From Archaeoglobus sp. JdFR-27 (GTDB lineage: Archaea > Halobacteriota > Archaeoglobi > Archaeoglobales > Archaeoglobaceae): DNA of 64,000 nucleotides. Positions within the stretch are counted from its first letter, which is position 1. Every line of letters begins with the position of its first letter. The stretch spans positions 62,001-126,000 of the forward strand of contig MTMO01000002.1 in assembly GCA_002011235.1 (NCBI GenBank). The letters run 5' to 3'. Shown one piece after another: positions 24,802 to 33,657 of this stretch. The position numbers and the translations under genes were made by a program. Under the pieces are notes generated by a model. It worked only from the letters and a program-made list of their open reading frames with translations. It was not told the origin of the DNA and searched no databases.

Positions 24802-26229
24802 ATGTTAGACAAGCTCTCTGTATTCATGCATCTTATAAACAACCCCGCGACAAAGAGATCCCTCCAAGGCCTGACTGGTTATTGCAATACGTGTGGCAAG
24901 AGCAGAATTGAAGTAGCTTTAGATCTTTTTGTTGGAGAAAAAAAAGATGCCTGCTGGAAGTGCAAGCTCGCTGAGAAGATAATCGAACCAGTTTTACAGA
25001 AAGGAGCAGATACCTTTAATGTTGCTCTTGAAGAATTGAAGAAAAAGTTTAAAGATACTTACTGGAAAAAGGGGCTTGCGAGTGTGATAAAAGGACTTGC
25101 TTATTTTGGGATTAGAAGACCGTTTGTTCCTGGAGCTCCTTTCCAAGTTGTATGGGATGTAACCTATGCATGCAACCTTCGCTGTAAACATTGTTATGCT
25201 ACAGCAGGTAGATCACTGCCAGATGAGTTAACAACCGAAGAAGCTTTAGATGCAATTGACAAGTTTGACCGGCTTGGTGTGGCGATACTCTCCTTTTCTG
25301 GAGGAGAGCCGTTAATAAGAAAAGATATTTTTGAATTGACTAGATATGCTGCAGAAAAGGGTATCTATATAGGAATTGCAACAAATGGGACCCTCATAAC
25401 TGAGGAAATAGCCAAAAAAATGAAAGAAAATGGTGTTAGCTATCTCCAGATAAGTCTAGATGGCACAAGAGAAACCCATGATAATTTTAGAGGAATTCCT
25501 GGATGTTATGACAGGACAATTGCCGGGATAAAGAACGCTGTAAAAGAGGGTTTTTTTGTTAACGTCTCTATGACAGTTACAAAACTAAATCTGGACGAGG
25601 TCTCGAAGGTAATAGAGCTTTGTGAAAAACTAGAAGTAGACTGGTTTATGCATTACAATTTCATTCCCACTGGTAGAGGGGGGAATATAGTTGATCTTGA
25701 CCTGTCTCCTGAAGAAAGAGAGGAACTGCTTAAAATGCTTTACGAGAGCAACAAGTCCAGCTCAAACTCAAAGCTAAATTTACTCTCAACCGCCCCTCAA
25801 TTCGCTAGAGTCGCATTACAGTGTGAAGCAGGATTCATCCCAACCCATTTTTACAACATGAGTGCTGGAGAAAAGCTCAAACAGCTTGCCGAATTCATAG
25901 GAGGATGTGGGGCGGGGAGATTCTACATGTCAATGAAGTCGAATGGTGATATTCAGCCATGTGTTTTCTTCCCGCTAAAGGTTGGGAACATTCACGAGGA
26001 TGATCTTGAGGACTTATGGCTCCACAACAACGTTTTCGAGGAGTTAAGGAACAAAGACATCATAGAAGGTTGCAGAAGTTGCAATTACAATTACTACTGC
26101 GGCGGTTGTAGAGCCAGGGCTTACAACTATTTCGGAGATTACCTCAAACCTGATCCAGGATGTATAAACAACAAAAGATATTGGAAAAAACTCGTCTCCA
26201 ACCTAGTTGAGGTAAGGTTAGAGGCGTGA
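24802..26229 (+). CDS. Radical SAM/SPASM domain protein with N-terminal Cys pairs
   Basis: The start is ATG 24802 behind GGGGGGAGCG, giving 475 residues. Residues 28-54 carry two CxxC pairs (C28/C31 and C51/C54), a likely zinc ribbon. The radical SAM core has C124, C128 and C131 (CNLRCKHC) for the [4Fe-4S] cluster that cleaves S-adenosylmethionine, then FSGGEPL and ISLDG. The C-terminal SPASM part (CGAGRFYMSM, QPCVFFP, CRSCNYNYYCGGCRARA, PGC) would bind auxiliary clusters. Such proteins modify peptides or carry out haem and cofactor chemistry (AhbD-like enzymes are relatives). No small precursor peptide gene is visible beside it. Function unknown. Confidence 0.85.
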   Translation: MLDKLSVFMHLINNPATKRSLQGLTGYCNTCGKSRIEVALDLFVGEKKDACWKCKLAEKIIEPVLQKGADTFNVALEELKKKFKDTYWKKGLASVIKGLAYFGIRRPFVPGAPFQVVWDVTYACNLRCKHCYATAGRSLPDELTTEEALDAIDKFDRLGVAILSFSGGEPLIRKDIFELTRYAAEKGIYIGIATNGTLITEEIAKKMKENGVSYLQISLDGTRETHDNFRGIPGCYDRTIAGIKNAVKEGFFVNVSMTVTKLNLDEVSKVIELCEKLEVDWFMHYNFIPTGRGGNIVDLDLSPEEREELLKMLYESNKSSSNSKLNLLSTAPQFARVALQCEAGFIPTHFYNMSAGEKLKQLAEFIGGCGAGRFYMSMKSNGDIQPCVFFPLKVGNIHEDDLEDLWLHNNVFEELRNKDIIEGCRSCNYNYYCGGCRARAYNYFGDYLKPDPGCINNKRYWKKLVSNLVEVRLEA

Positions 26230-26265
26230 TGTCCTTATCACTCCATGAATGTAAGAGAAGATGAA

Positions 26266-27528
26266 CTACTGCTCTTCTAATTTTCTATTTTTCATGCTTT
26301 TTGCCACAATCCTCTCAAATTCCTCTACAAATTCTTCCTCTTTGCCCCTCTCTATTACGCATGCAGCAGCAATTTTATGGGTTGCATCGGCAAAACCATC
26401 AACTGCCCCGCTTGCTTCTGGAACAAGAACATCCAACCCAGGTGCCACACCTCTGAGTATCATCCTCTCAAGCTGAGTTGGAGCTCTCCCACTCATTTTC
26501 ACTGCATTCCAATCGATTTCACCGATGTCTGGAATTATCTTGGGCATGTTCTGAAAACCGATCAGGTACTTACTGCCATCCACAAACATCATATCCTTTA
26601 TGAGCTGGCAGAATTCGCCAACAGACTTAACACCCAGAGGGGAAAATCTATCCCCAACATGGAACCATTGGGTGTACTCCCCCTCGTCAAAACCCTCACT
26701 TTTCAGCCTTTCAATTTCAGCGTGAAACTTTTCCTCCCTGAGCTTATCGAGTTCTCTTGCTTTCTTAAGGGTTTTTTCATCGAAACCTTCAAACAAAATC
26801 CTTACAGCATCCCTGTAGTATTCCATCTCATAACCACATGCCCCAAGGTCGGTAAGATATTTCGCAACCACTCCGGCAAATTCATCAAAGAAGTTTATGT
26901 AGTATCTTTCCATATACTGTTCTAGTTTGATCTTCACCTGTCCTTCATTAATTGCTTCCTGCAAGGCGAATCTATCAAAGCCTAAAACTCCTCCGCTTCT
27001 GTCATGGTAGTCTCCAACTGCCCCAATAACGGCTATGTATGCGTATTTTTTGGCCTCTTCAGTTATTCTTCTGAAGAATATATAATTGAGCGTGGCAGCT
27101 GAAATGAACATGTCTCCTGAGATGCCACCAAGCTCTGGATCAAGAACAAAGACATAATCACTCTTAATAGGCTTTGCAGGATGGTGGTCTATTATAAAAA
27201 CATAACTTCTCCCTGCATTGATTTTATCAATCATTTTAGCTGCCAGACCACCGAGATCCGTGTACATTATAACGCCGTCTACTTTTTCGTGAATCTTTTC
27301 CACAATCGCCGGATGAACCTTTTCGATACAAATGAGCTTGGGAGAGAATCCGAGGTATTCACAGAGCTTTGAAAGAATCGCTCCTGAACAAATTCCATCA
27401 GCATCGTTGTGGTGGACGATGGTGATGTTCTCTCCTCTAAAACTTTTTATTTTTCTAGCAGCATCATCCACCCAATCGAAGAATCTGCCATCAATGAACT
27501 CTTCCATGGAAATATCTATCTTAATCAA
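26266..27528 (-). CDS. DHH-family phosphoesterase (archaeal RecJ-like)
   Basis: A 420-residue protein with the DHH/DHHA1 layout. The metal-binding motifs are HHNDADGICSG (D42, D44), YTDLGG (D91), IIDHHPA (D114, H115, H116) and GAVGDYHD near residue 170. The C-terminal part has FADATHKIAAACVIERG, of the DHHA1 type. Archaeal members act as single-strand DNA or RNA exonucleases or as nano-RNA/cyclic dinucleotide phosphodiesterases. It is convergent with the radical SAM gene. Which activity applies cannot be told; GAN- and Hef-associated RecJ homologues are the closest idea. Confidence 0.85.
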   Translation of the reverse strand: MIKIDISMEEFIDGRFFDWVDDAARKIKSFRGENITIVHHNDADGICSGAILSKLCEYLGFSPKLICIEKVHPAIVEKIHEKVDGVIMYTDLGGLAAKMIDKINAGRSYVFIIDHHPAKPIKSDYVFVLDPELGGISGDMFISAATLNYIFFRRITEEAKKYAYIAVIGAVGDYHDRSGGVLGFDRFALQEAINEGQVKIKLEQYMERYYINFFDEFAGVVAKYLTDLGACGYEMEYYRDAVRILFEGFDEKTLKKARELDKLREEKFHAEIERLKSEGFDEGEYTQWFHVGDRFSPLGVKSVGEFCQLIKDMMFVDGSKYLIGFQNMPKIIPDIGEIDWNAVKMSGRAPTQLERMILRGVAPGLDVLVPEASGAVDGFADATHKIAAACVIERGKEEEFVEEFERIVAKSMKNRKLEEQ

Positions 27529-27968
27529 CTGAAATATATAGATTGCGATAAAAATCTCATCAACAGAAAAGCCAAAAAAAAATTTAAAAAATAAAAGCCT
27601 AAGATTACTTAACCAATGGATGAGCCTTTATATACATATTACAAACCAGATCCCCAATGCTTGCGACATTATTAAATTTTTAAAGCTTTTTACACATTTT
27701 CAACTTTAAAGACTTTATTTTCTGAGAAATTGATAGTTCTCCCTGAGTGGTTGTTCTATCCACTCTCACTTCAGCATTGAAAGGATAACGGAGGGATCGA
27801 AAAATACGAAGTTATAGCATCGTAGGTAGTCCCTTGGATTTAACAATATTCGGCAATATTAAGGCAATTGAGAAGTGGTGTTGGCAGAAGGAAACTATAA
27901 AGGGTTAAAGAGTTGAGACTGAAAGGATAGGCAAAATATATTTGAACAACTTAAAGAAAGAGTAAGCG
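27529..27968. other. Intergenic region, 440 bases, no clear gene
   Basis: This space holds the divergent promoters of the DHH and cbiA genes. An AT-rich half (27530-27720) is followed by a less AT-rich stretch (27735-27905) in which I can find neither a convincing open reading frame nor a clear cloverleaf. AAAATATATTTG at 27936-27947 is a plausible TATA element about 25 bases before the cbiA ATG. The 27735-27905 stretch could encode a small RNA, but I cannot support one. Confidence 0.4.
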
Positions 27969-29360
27969 ATGGGAATGACTTCAGATGGTACAATCGACAT
28001 TCCAAGAATCTTGATCTCTGGTGTTAAGAGCAAAGTCGGAAAAACGATGATCTCTATCGGTCTGATGAGGGCTTTAGAAAATAGGGGTTTTAAAGTACAA
28101 CCTTTTAAGGTTGGTCCCGATTTTATAGACCCAGGTTTCCATTATTTTGCAACGGGAAGAAAGTCCAGAAATATAGATAGCTTCATGATGGACCCTTACA
28201 GCATCCTAGAAACTTTTCAGAGAAACTCCAGGGATGCAGACATTGCAGTAATAGAGGGGAAAACAGGTCTTTTCGATTCTCATGATGCAGTTGAAGAGGA
28301 AGGAAGCACAGCACATGTTGCAAAAATCATAAAGACTCCGGTTTTACTTGTCGCAGATGTTGAAAGAATGTCAAGATCTGCTGCAGCGATGATTTATGGC
28401 TATAAGATATTCGACGAAAACATCGATTTGAAAGGTGTGATCCTTAATAGAACAGGAAATCCCAGACATTCCTCGAGAGTTAAGCTCGCTGTTGAGGAGC
28501 TAACAGGGTTGAAGGTTTATGGCACGATACCCCGAAAAGAGATAGTAATGCCATACCGACATCTCGGTCTGATCCCTGTCCATGAAAGGGAGGAATACGA
28601 AGATCTTTTTGACTCTCTTGCCTCCCTTATAGAAAAGTACGTCGATGTGGATGAGATTATTGAGATCAGCAGAAATGCTCCCGAAATCGAAGAAGTAGAT
28701 CCCAATCCAATTTTCATTCCCAGAAGAAAAAAGGGGAGTGTAGGAGTTGTGATGGATAAGCCATTTTCTTTTTATTACCAGGATAATCTTGATGCTCTTA
28801 AAGCAAGTGGTTTGGAGATAAAAGTTATAGATTCATTAAACGACAGAAAACTCCCAGAAACCGATGCCCTTTACATCGGAGGAGGTTTTCCAGAGGTTTT
28901 TGCTGAACAACTGGAAGAAAACAAATCTCTAAGGAAGGACATTTACAAATTCTGTGAGTCTTCGAAACCCGTTTACGCTGAATGTGGTGGCTTAATGTAC
29001 TTGGGGGAGAGCATTATCACCGACAAAGGAGAATTTGATATGGTGGGCTTTCTCCCTTACAAAACCGAAATGAATCGAAAATTCCATGCCCTAGGTTACA
29101 CAGTCTATGAATCGATTACGGATACGATAATCAGCAAAAAGGGTGATGTTCTCAGAGGACACGAATTCCACTACTCGAGAGTGATACCATCAGAAAAATT
29201 AAACTTCGCTTTCAAAGTTCAAAGAGGAAAGGGAATTGAAGGTTGGGATGGGATATCTAAAAAATCAACTCTGGCTTGCTATCAGCATCTCAATGTTCTG
29301 AGTTATCCGAAATTTATCGAAAATCTTATAGAAAACATACGAGTCGGAGATAAAGAGTAA
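27969..29360 (+). CDS. cbiA: Cobyrinate a,c-diamide synthase (CbiA/CfbB family)
   Basis: A 463-residue two-domain amidotransferase. The N-terminal ATPase domain has the P-loop-like SGVKSKVGKTMISIGLM (residues 17-33) and KVGPDFIDPGFH; the C-terminal class I glutamine amidotransferase domain has the nucleophile in YAECGGLMYLGE and the late histidine in RGHEFHYS. It amidates the a and c side chains of a cobyrinic acid with glutamine and ATP in the anaerobic B12 pathway. The sister enzyme CfbB acts on Ni-sirohydrochlorin for F430; without methanogenesis genes in view, CbiA is the simpler call. The gene stands alone here. Confidence 0.88.
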   Translation: MGMTSDGTIDIPRILISGVKSKVGKTMISIGLMRALENRGFKVQPFKVGPDFIDPGFHYFATGRKSRNIDSFMMDPYSILETFQRNSRDADIAVIEGKTGLFDSHDAVEEEGSTAHVAKIIKTPVLLVADVERMSRSAAAMIYGYKIFDENIDLKGVILNRTGNPRHSSRVKLAVEELTGLKVYGTIPRKEIVMPYRHLGLIPVHEREEYEDLFDSLASLIEKYVDVDEIIEISRNAPEIEEVDPNPIFIPRRKKGSVGVVMDKPFSFYYQDNLDALKASGLEIKVIDSLNDRKLPETDALYIGGGFPEVFAEQLEENKSLRKDIYKFCESSKPVYAECGGLMYLGESIITDKGEFDMVGFLPYKTEMNRKFHALGYTVYESITDTIISKKGDVLRGHEFHYSRVIPSEKLNFAFKVQRGKGIEGWDGISKKSTLACYQHLNVLSYPKFIENLIENIRVGDKE

Positions 29361-29465
29361 CATCAGGCTGGATCAAAAGCAAAAAGAGTAAAGAAGTTTG
29401 CTCTAAAATTGAGAACATAAAAAATCAATAGTTTAAACGTTTGTTTAAATCAGTTATAAATCAGT

Positions 29466-29957
29466 TTAGATAAACATATTGAGATCTGAAGAGAGTGCAA
29501 GCTTCATGAACTGATTTGCATCCATTACCTCTACGTCCTCTAATAAGTCTTCTTTTTCTATACCCATCATATCCATAGTCATCAAGCAGGCTATGAACTT
29601 TACTCCCTCAAATCGGGTCATTTCTACTAATGATTTAATATCAGGAATCTCAGCACTCTCAATTTTCTTTTTAACCATCATTGTCGCCAGTTTACTCATT
29701 CCCGGAATAGCTCCCATAGCTCCGGGTATGTAAAATTTCACATTTCTATAATCTTTTTCATAGTTCTTTTTCAGTACCATGTCTATACCACTAAAAGTGA
29801 AGAACACTCTAGCTTCTGCTCCATTTCTTGCTGCATTAATCGCCAGAATAAGTGGCGGATACACACCATCAATCGTGTTTCTCGAGCATATTAGGTTTAC
29901 TTTCTTTTTTTCTTTCCGTCCAATAGCAGTATCTTCCCCCTCAATAACGGTGCTCAT
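29466..29957 (-). CDS. DsrE2-like peroxiredoxin-family sulfur-relay protein
   Basis: A 163-residue protein of the DsrE/DrsH-like (DsrE2) family. It has a conserved cysteine in NLICSRNTIDGVYPPLILAINAARNG and another in KFIACLMTMDMMGIEKEDL, the latter being the position used to carry persulfide sulfur in the family. The GAEARVFFTFSGIDMVLKK and PGMSKLATMMVKKKIES blocks are typical. It probably shuttles sulfur together with DsrC, encoded 127 bases upstream on the same strand. The space between the genes is AT-rich and may hold its own promoter. Confidence 0.85.
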   Translation of the reverse strand: MSTVIEGEDTAIGRKEKKKVNLICSRNTIDGVYPPLILAINAARNGAEARVFFTFSGIDMVLKKNYEKDYRNVKFYIPGAMGAIPGMSKLATMMVKKKIESAEIPDIKSLVEMTRFEGVKFIACLMTMDMMGIEKEDLLEDVEVMDANQFMKLALSSDLNMFI

Positions 29958-30083
29958 GTTTTCTAAGTTGATACTTATAGTATAAATATTTTACTGATTT
30001 TTTCAATAGCAATAAAAACCATTTTTAAAAAATTAAGAAATTTAATTAGGACAATTAAAAAATTAATATTTGGATTTTAAAAT

Positions 30084-30434
30084 TCAGACACAACCTGTTG
30101 GCTTAGGTAATCCAGCAATTCTGCAAGCGTCTTTCGCAGGACCCTGTGGAAACAGCTTGTAGAGGTATTTCAAATTTCCTTTCTCGGGACCGAATGCCTT
30201 CTTTACTTCTTTAACAAGAATCCTAATTGGGGGGGCAACACCATATTTCTCATAGTATTGCCTGAGGAATCTTATAATTTCCCAATGTTCGTCTGTAAGT
30301 TCAACTTTGGCACCGGTCCATCTGTCATCAGCTGCAAGAGCCTTGGCTACCTCCTCGTCCCACTCTTCCCAGTCCTGAAGGAATCCATCTTCATCAAGCA
30401 AAAGCTTCTTACCTTTAACTTCAATCTCCGGCAT
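30084..30434 (-). CDS. dsrC: DsrC-type sulfur carrier protein
   Basis: A 116-residue DsrC/TusE-family protein with the two C-terminal cysteines of true DsrC: C104 and the penultimate C115 in DACRIAGLPKPTGCV, spaced by ten residues. In sulfate reducers DsrC takes the sulfur from sulfite reductase as a trisulfide between these cysteines and hands electrons in from the membrane. LTDEHWEIIRFLRQYYEKYG is the family core. The start ATG has AAAGGGGGTGGT before it. It is encoded away from dsrAB and next to a DsrE2 gene. Confidence 0.95.
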   Translation of the reverse strand: MPEIEVKGKKLLLDEDGFLQDWEEWDEEVAKALAADDRWTGAKVELTDEHWEIIRFLRQYYEKYGVAPPIRILVKEVKKAFGPEKGNLKYLYKLFPQGPAKDACRIAGLPKPTGCV

Positions 30435-30477
30435 GTTTGAACCACCCCCTTTCGTTAGGCTTTCCTAGTGCTCTTCG

Positions 30478-30489
30478 AATATATAATTT
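30478..30489 (-). promoter_or_regulatory. TATA box of dsrC
   Basis: Reading on the minus strand, AAATTATATATT is a strong TATA element. Transcription about 25 bases downstream would leave a leader of about 20 bases holding the GGGGGTGG ribosome site. Confidence 0.6.
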
Positions 30490-30584
30490 ACGGTATTTCA
30501 ATTAAGCTTTTCGATTGTTTTCAACCTCTAAAGTGGTATTTTTTTGGCAATCATAACAAAAAATGAATGACTAATTTTTGGGTG

Positions 30585-31133
30585 TTATACTGGATATTGA
30601 TTAGATATTGATCGGATATCGATCGCAAGCCTTACAAAACCCTTCTCATCAAAAACTGATTTTTCAGCCTTAAGCCTTTTTTCCACATTGAAACCCAATT
30701 TTTTGTATATGTGGAGAGCGATTTTATTATCTATAGTACAAAAAGCTATCAATCTCCTGACACCGACATCTCTAGCAAGCTCAATGATCATCTTTACTAA
30801 GTTCTGGCCAAGCTTCATGTTTCTGTAGTCGTCATGAACGATAATCCCAAATTCTGCTGCTGAATCCGAATACCTAATGAGCCTTGCTTCGGCGATAATT
30901 TTATCAGAATTCTCTGCAACCAGCGAAAAAACTCGTTTCCAGTCTACTCTTTCCTGCATCTCTCGGACTTCAGTAGGTGTAAACCTGTAAGGCCTCAAAA
31001 ACATCAGTGTCTCCTCACTCAAAGTAGTGTACATATCCACGAGCTTCTGAAGATCTTCCTTTCTCGTTTTCCTTAGGATTACCTCTTTTCCAGTGGTTAA
31101 CTTTAATTTCTTGTATATTTTTTTAGTATCCAT
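30585..31133 (-). CDS. GNAT-family N-acetyltransferase
   Basis: A 182-residue acetyltransferase of the GNAT fold. It has an N-terminal EVILRKTRKEDLQKLVDMY, the beta-hairpin with FSLVAENSDKIIAEARLIRY, the acetyl-CoA loop VHDDYRNMKLGQNLVKMIIELAR (in place of Q/RxxGxG/A) and the final NKIALHIYKKLGFNVEKRL. The substrate is unknown; similar archaeal proteins acetylate protein N-termini or small amines. Short imperfect repeats of GGATATTGAT cover its stop codon. Confidence 0.85.
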   Translation of the reverse strand: MDTKKIYKKLKLTTGKEVILRKTRKEDLQKLVDMYTTLSEETLMFLRPYRFTPTEVREMQERVDWKRVFSLVAENSDKIIAEARLIRYSDSAAEFGIIVHDDYRNMKLGQNLVKMIIELARDVGVRRLIAFCTIDNKIALHIYKKLGFNVEKRLKAEKSVFDEKGFVRLAIDIRSISNQYPV

Positions 31134-31199
31134 TATTTTCCTCCATGGAACAAAGAATAACCCATGAAATTTGAAAAGTTAGAAAGCAAGCTTAGAGAG

Positions 31200-31296
31200 T
31201 GCGGGGGGAGGGATTTGAACCCTCGGACCCCTTCGGGAGTGGATTTCTCCCTGGGCCTTGAGTCCACCGCCTTTGGCCTGGCTCGGCAACCCCCGC
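31200..31296 (-). tRNA. tRNA-Leu (CAA) with a 12-nt intron
   Basis: Reading on the minus strand from 31296, the acceptor stem GCGGGGG pairs with CCCCCGC, the D arm is GCC/GGC, and the T arm is GAGGG-TTCAAAT-CCCTC. The anticodon stem GTGGA has no partner next to its loop, but TCCAC appears 12 bases late, so an intron (31245-31256, GCCCAGGGAGAA) interrupts the loop after position 37, the standard archaeal place. The spliced loop CTCAAGA gives anticodon CAA. The variable arm TCCCGAAGGGG is the long arm of a type II tRNA. CCA is not encoded. Confidence 0.93.
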
Positions 31297-31423
31297 TTAT
31301 AATGCTTTTATCTAAATGCTTGGGTTTTTTAAAATTTCGTGTTAATAGTTAGATAGCCTTAGGTTTTTGTAATGTTTAGAATTCCTGATGTATGTATCCT
31401 CGCATCTTTGCACTATCTTTGAA

Positions 31424-31435
31424 AACCTTTAAAAG
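31424..31435 (+). promoter_or_regulatory. TATA box of tyrS operon
   Basis: ACCTTTAAAAGC is a TATA-like element centred about 28 bases before ATG 31458. It supports that ATG as a leaderless start rather than the ATG at 31392, which lies upstream of the element. Confidence 0.5.
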
Positions 31436-31457
31436 CCTCCTCAGACACTTTCCTCTC

Positions 31458-32453
31458 ATGAGTTCAGCCGTGTTATCAGGATCAGCAGCAGATCTAGAAT
31501 CAAGAATAAAAATAATCAAGAGAAACCTTGTAGAAGTTGTCACAGAAGAAGAGATGATCGAAGTTCTTGAGAAAAAGAAGCCTAAAGCTTACGTTGGATA
31601 TGAACCAAGCGGAGAAATACACCTGGGCCACATGATGACGGTAAACAAACTAATAGATCTCCAACAAGCTGGAGTGGATATCATAGTCCTCCTTGCTGAT
31701 CTCCATGCTTACTTGAATGAAAAAGGAGACTTTGATGAAATCAAAGAAGTTGCCGAATACAACAGAAAGGCATTCATTGCTCTTGGATTGGACGAGAGCA
31801 AAGTGAAATTTGTTTTAGGGAGTGATTTTCAGTTGGATGAGGACTACGTCCTCGATGTCCATAAAATGGCAAGGATAACCACCGTAAACAGAGCAAGAAG
31901 GAGTATGGACGAGGTGAGTAGGAGAAAAAGAGATCCAGTTGTTTCTCAGATGATCTATCCACTAATGCAGGCTTTGGATATCGCTCACTTAGAGGTTGAT
32001 TTCGCAGTGGGAGGCATAGATCAAAGGAAGATACACATGCTCGCTAGAGAAAATCTGCCCAAACTCGGATATCCGTCTCCAGTATGCCTGCATACTCCAA
32101 TTCTTGTCGGATTGGATGGTGAAAAGATGAGTTCATCCAAAGGCAATTACATCTCCGTCAGAGATCCACCTGAAACTGTAAATCAGAAAATCAGAAAGGC
32201 TTTCTGTCCAGAAAAGCAGATCGAAGAGAACCCGATTATTCAGATCGCCCAATACCACATCTTCCCGAGATTTGAGAGTTTTATTGTTGAAAGACCAGAA
32301 AAATTTGGAGGAGACGTTGAATATCGGACATTTGAAGAACTTTCAAGAGACTATTCTGCTGGAAACCTCCATCCAATGGATCTAAAATTATCCATAGCAA
32401 ATTATTTAAACAAACTCCTTGAAAATACAAGGAGAAAACTGAATGAAAATTAA
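31458..32453 (+). CDS. tyrS: Tyrosyl-tRNA synthetase
   Basis: A 331-residue archaeal/eukaryotic-type TyrRS that charges tRNA-Tyr. The class I signatures are clear: HLGH at residues 55-58 (within YEPSGEIHLGHMM) and KMSSS at 223-227 (GEKMSSSKGN). GGIDQRKIHMLARE at residues 185-198 is the conserved tyrosine/ATP-site helix. The start 31458 gives a normal family length. It is first in a cluster with aIF1A, RIO1 and the KH protein; its 3' end overlaps the aIF1A start by 11 bases. Confidence 0.96.
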   Translation: MSSAVLSGSAADLESRIKIIKRNLVEVVTEEEMIEVLEKKKPKAYVGYEPSGEIHLGHMMTVNKLIDLQQAGVDIIVLLADLHAYLNEKGDFDEIKEVAEYNRKAFIALGLDESKVKFVLGSDFQLDEDYVLDVHKMARITTVNRARRSMDEVSRRKRDPVVSQMIYPLMQALDIAHLEVDFAVGGIDQRKIHMLARENLPKLGYPSPVCLHTPILVGLDGEKMSSSKGNYISVRDPPETVNQKIRKAFCPEKQIEENPIIQIAQYHIFPRFESFIVERPEKFGGDVEYRTFEELSRDYSAGNLHPMDLKLSIANYLNKLLENTRRKLNEN

Positions 32454-32781
32454 AAATGTTAAAAATGGAAAAGGGAGAAGAGGTGATCACCTGACAGAAG
32501 AGGAGGTTATTCGTGTAAGACTTCCAGACAGGCAAAAAAATGAAATGTTCGCCATAGTCGATACGATGCTCGGAGCTGGCCATATCAAGGTTAGATGCGA
32601 AGATGGGGTTGAAAGACTTGCAAGGATTCCTGGAAAGATGAGAAAGAAGATATGGATAAGAGAAGGCGACATCGTGATAATCGTTCCATGGTCATTTCAA
32701 GATTCGAGGGCAGATATTGTCTGGAGGTATACAATACCACAGGTTGAATGGTTGGAAAAGAAAGGGTATCTAAAATTTTAA
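32443..32781 (+). CDS. eif1A: Translation initiation factor aIF1A
   Basis: A 112-residue OB-fold protein with a basic N-terminal tail (KNGKGRRGDH), the core EMFAIVDTMLGAGHIKVRCEDGVERLARIPGKMRKKIWIREGDIV and the ending YTIPQVEWLEKKGYLK. It binds the A site of the small ribosomal subunit and helps scanning or start selection with aIF1 and aIF2. The tandem with tyrS and the RIO1 and KH genes is a common archaeal arrangement. Confidence 0.95.
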   Translation: MKIKNVKNGKGRRGDHLTEEEVIRVRLPDRQKNEMFAIVDTMLGAGHIKVRCEDGVERLARIPGKMRKKIWIREGDIVIIVPWSFQDSRADIVWRYTIPQVEWLEKKGYLKF

Positions 32782-32784
32782 TAA

Positions 32785-32796
32785 TGATTTTTTTTC
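32785..32796 (+). terminator. T-run after aIF1A
   Basis: An unbroken run of eight T bases directly follows the aIF1A stop, the usual archaeal termination signal. Some transcription probably continues into rio1, which starts 62 bases further on. Confidence 0.4.
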
Positions 32797-32842
32797 TTGG
32801 TGAAGAGTAGGTAAAAGATTGGTAAAGATAAGGTAAAGATGA

Positions 32843-33643
<801 letters not shown>

Positions 33644-33657
33644 CGAATGGTGAGAAA

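Noticed and set aside
31164-31352. An open frame reading through the tRNA-Leu gene (CGGRDLNPRTPSG...)
   Set aside because: This is the well-known translation artefact of a tRNA T arm; the stretch is the tRNA gene on the other strand.
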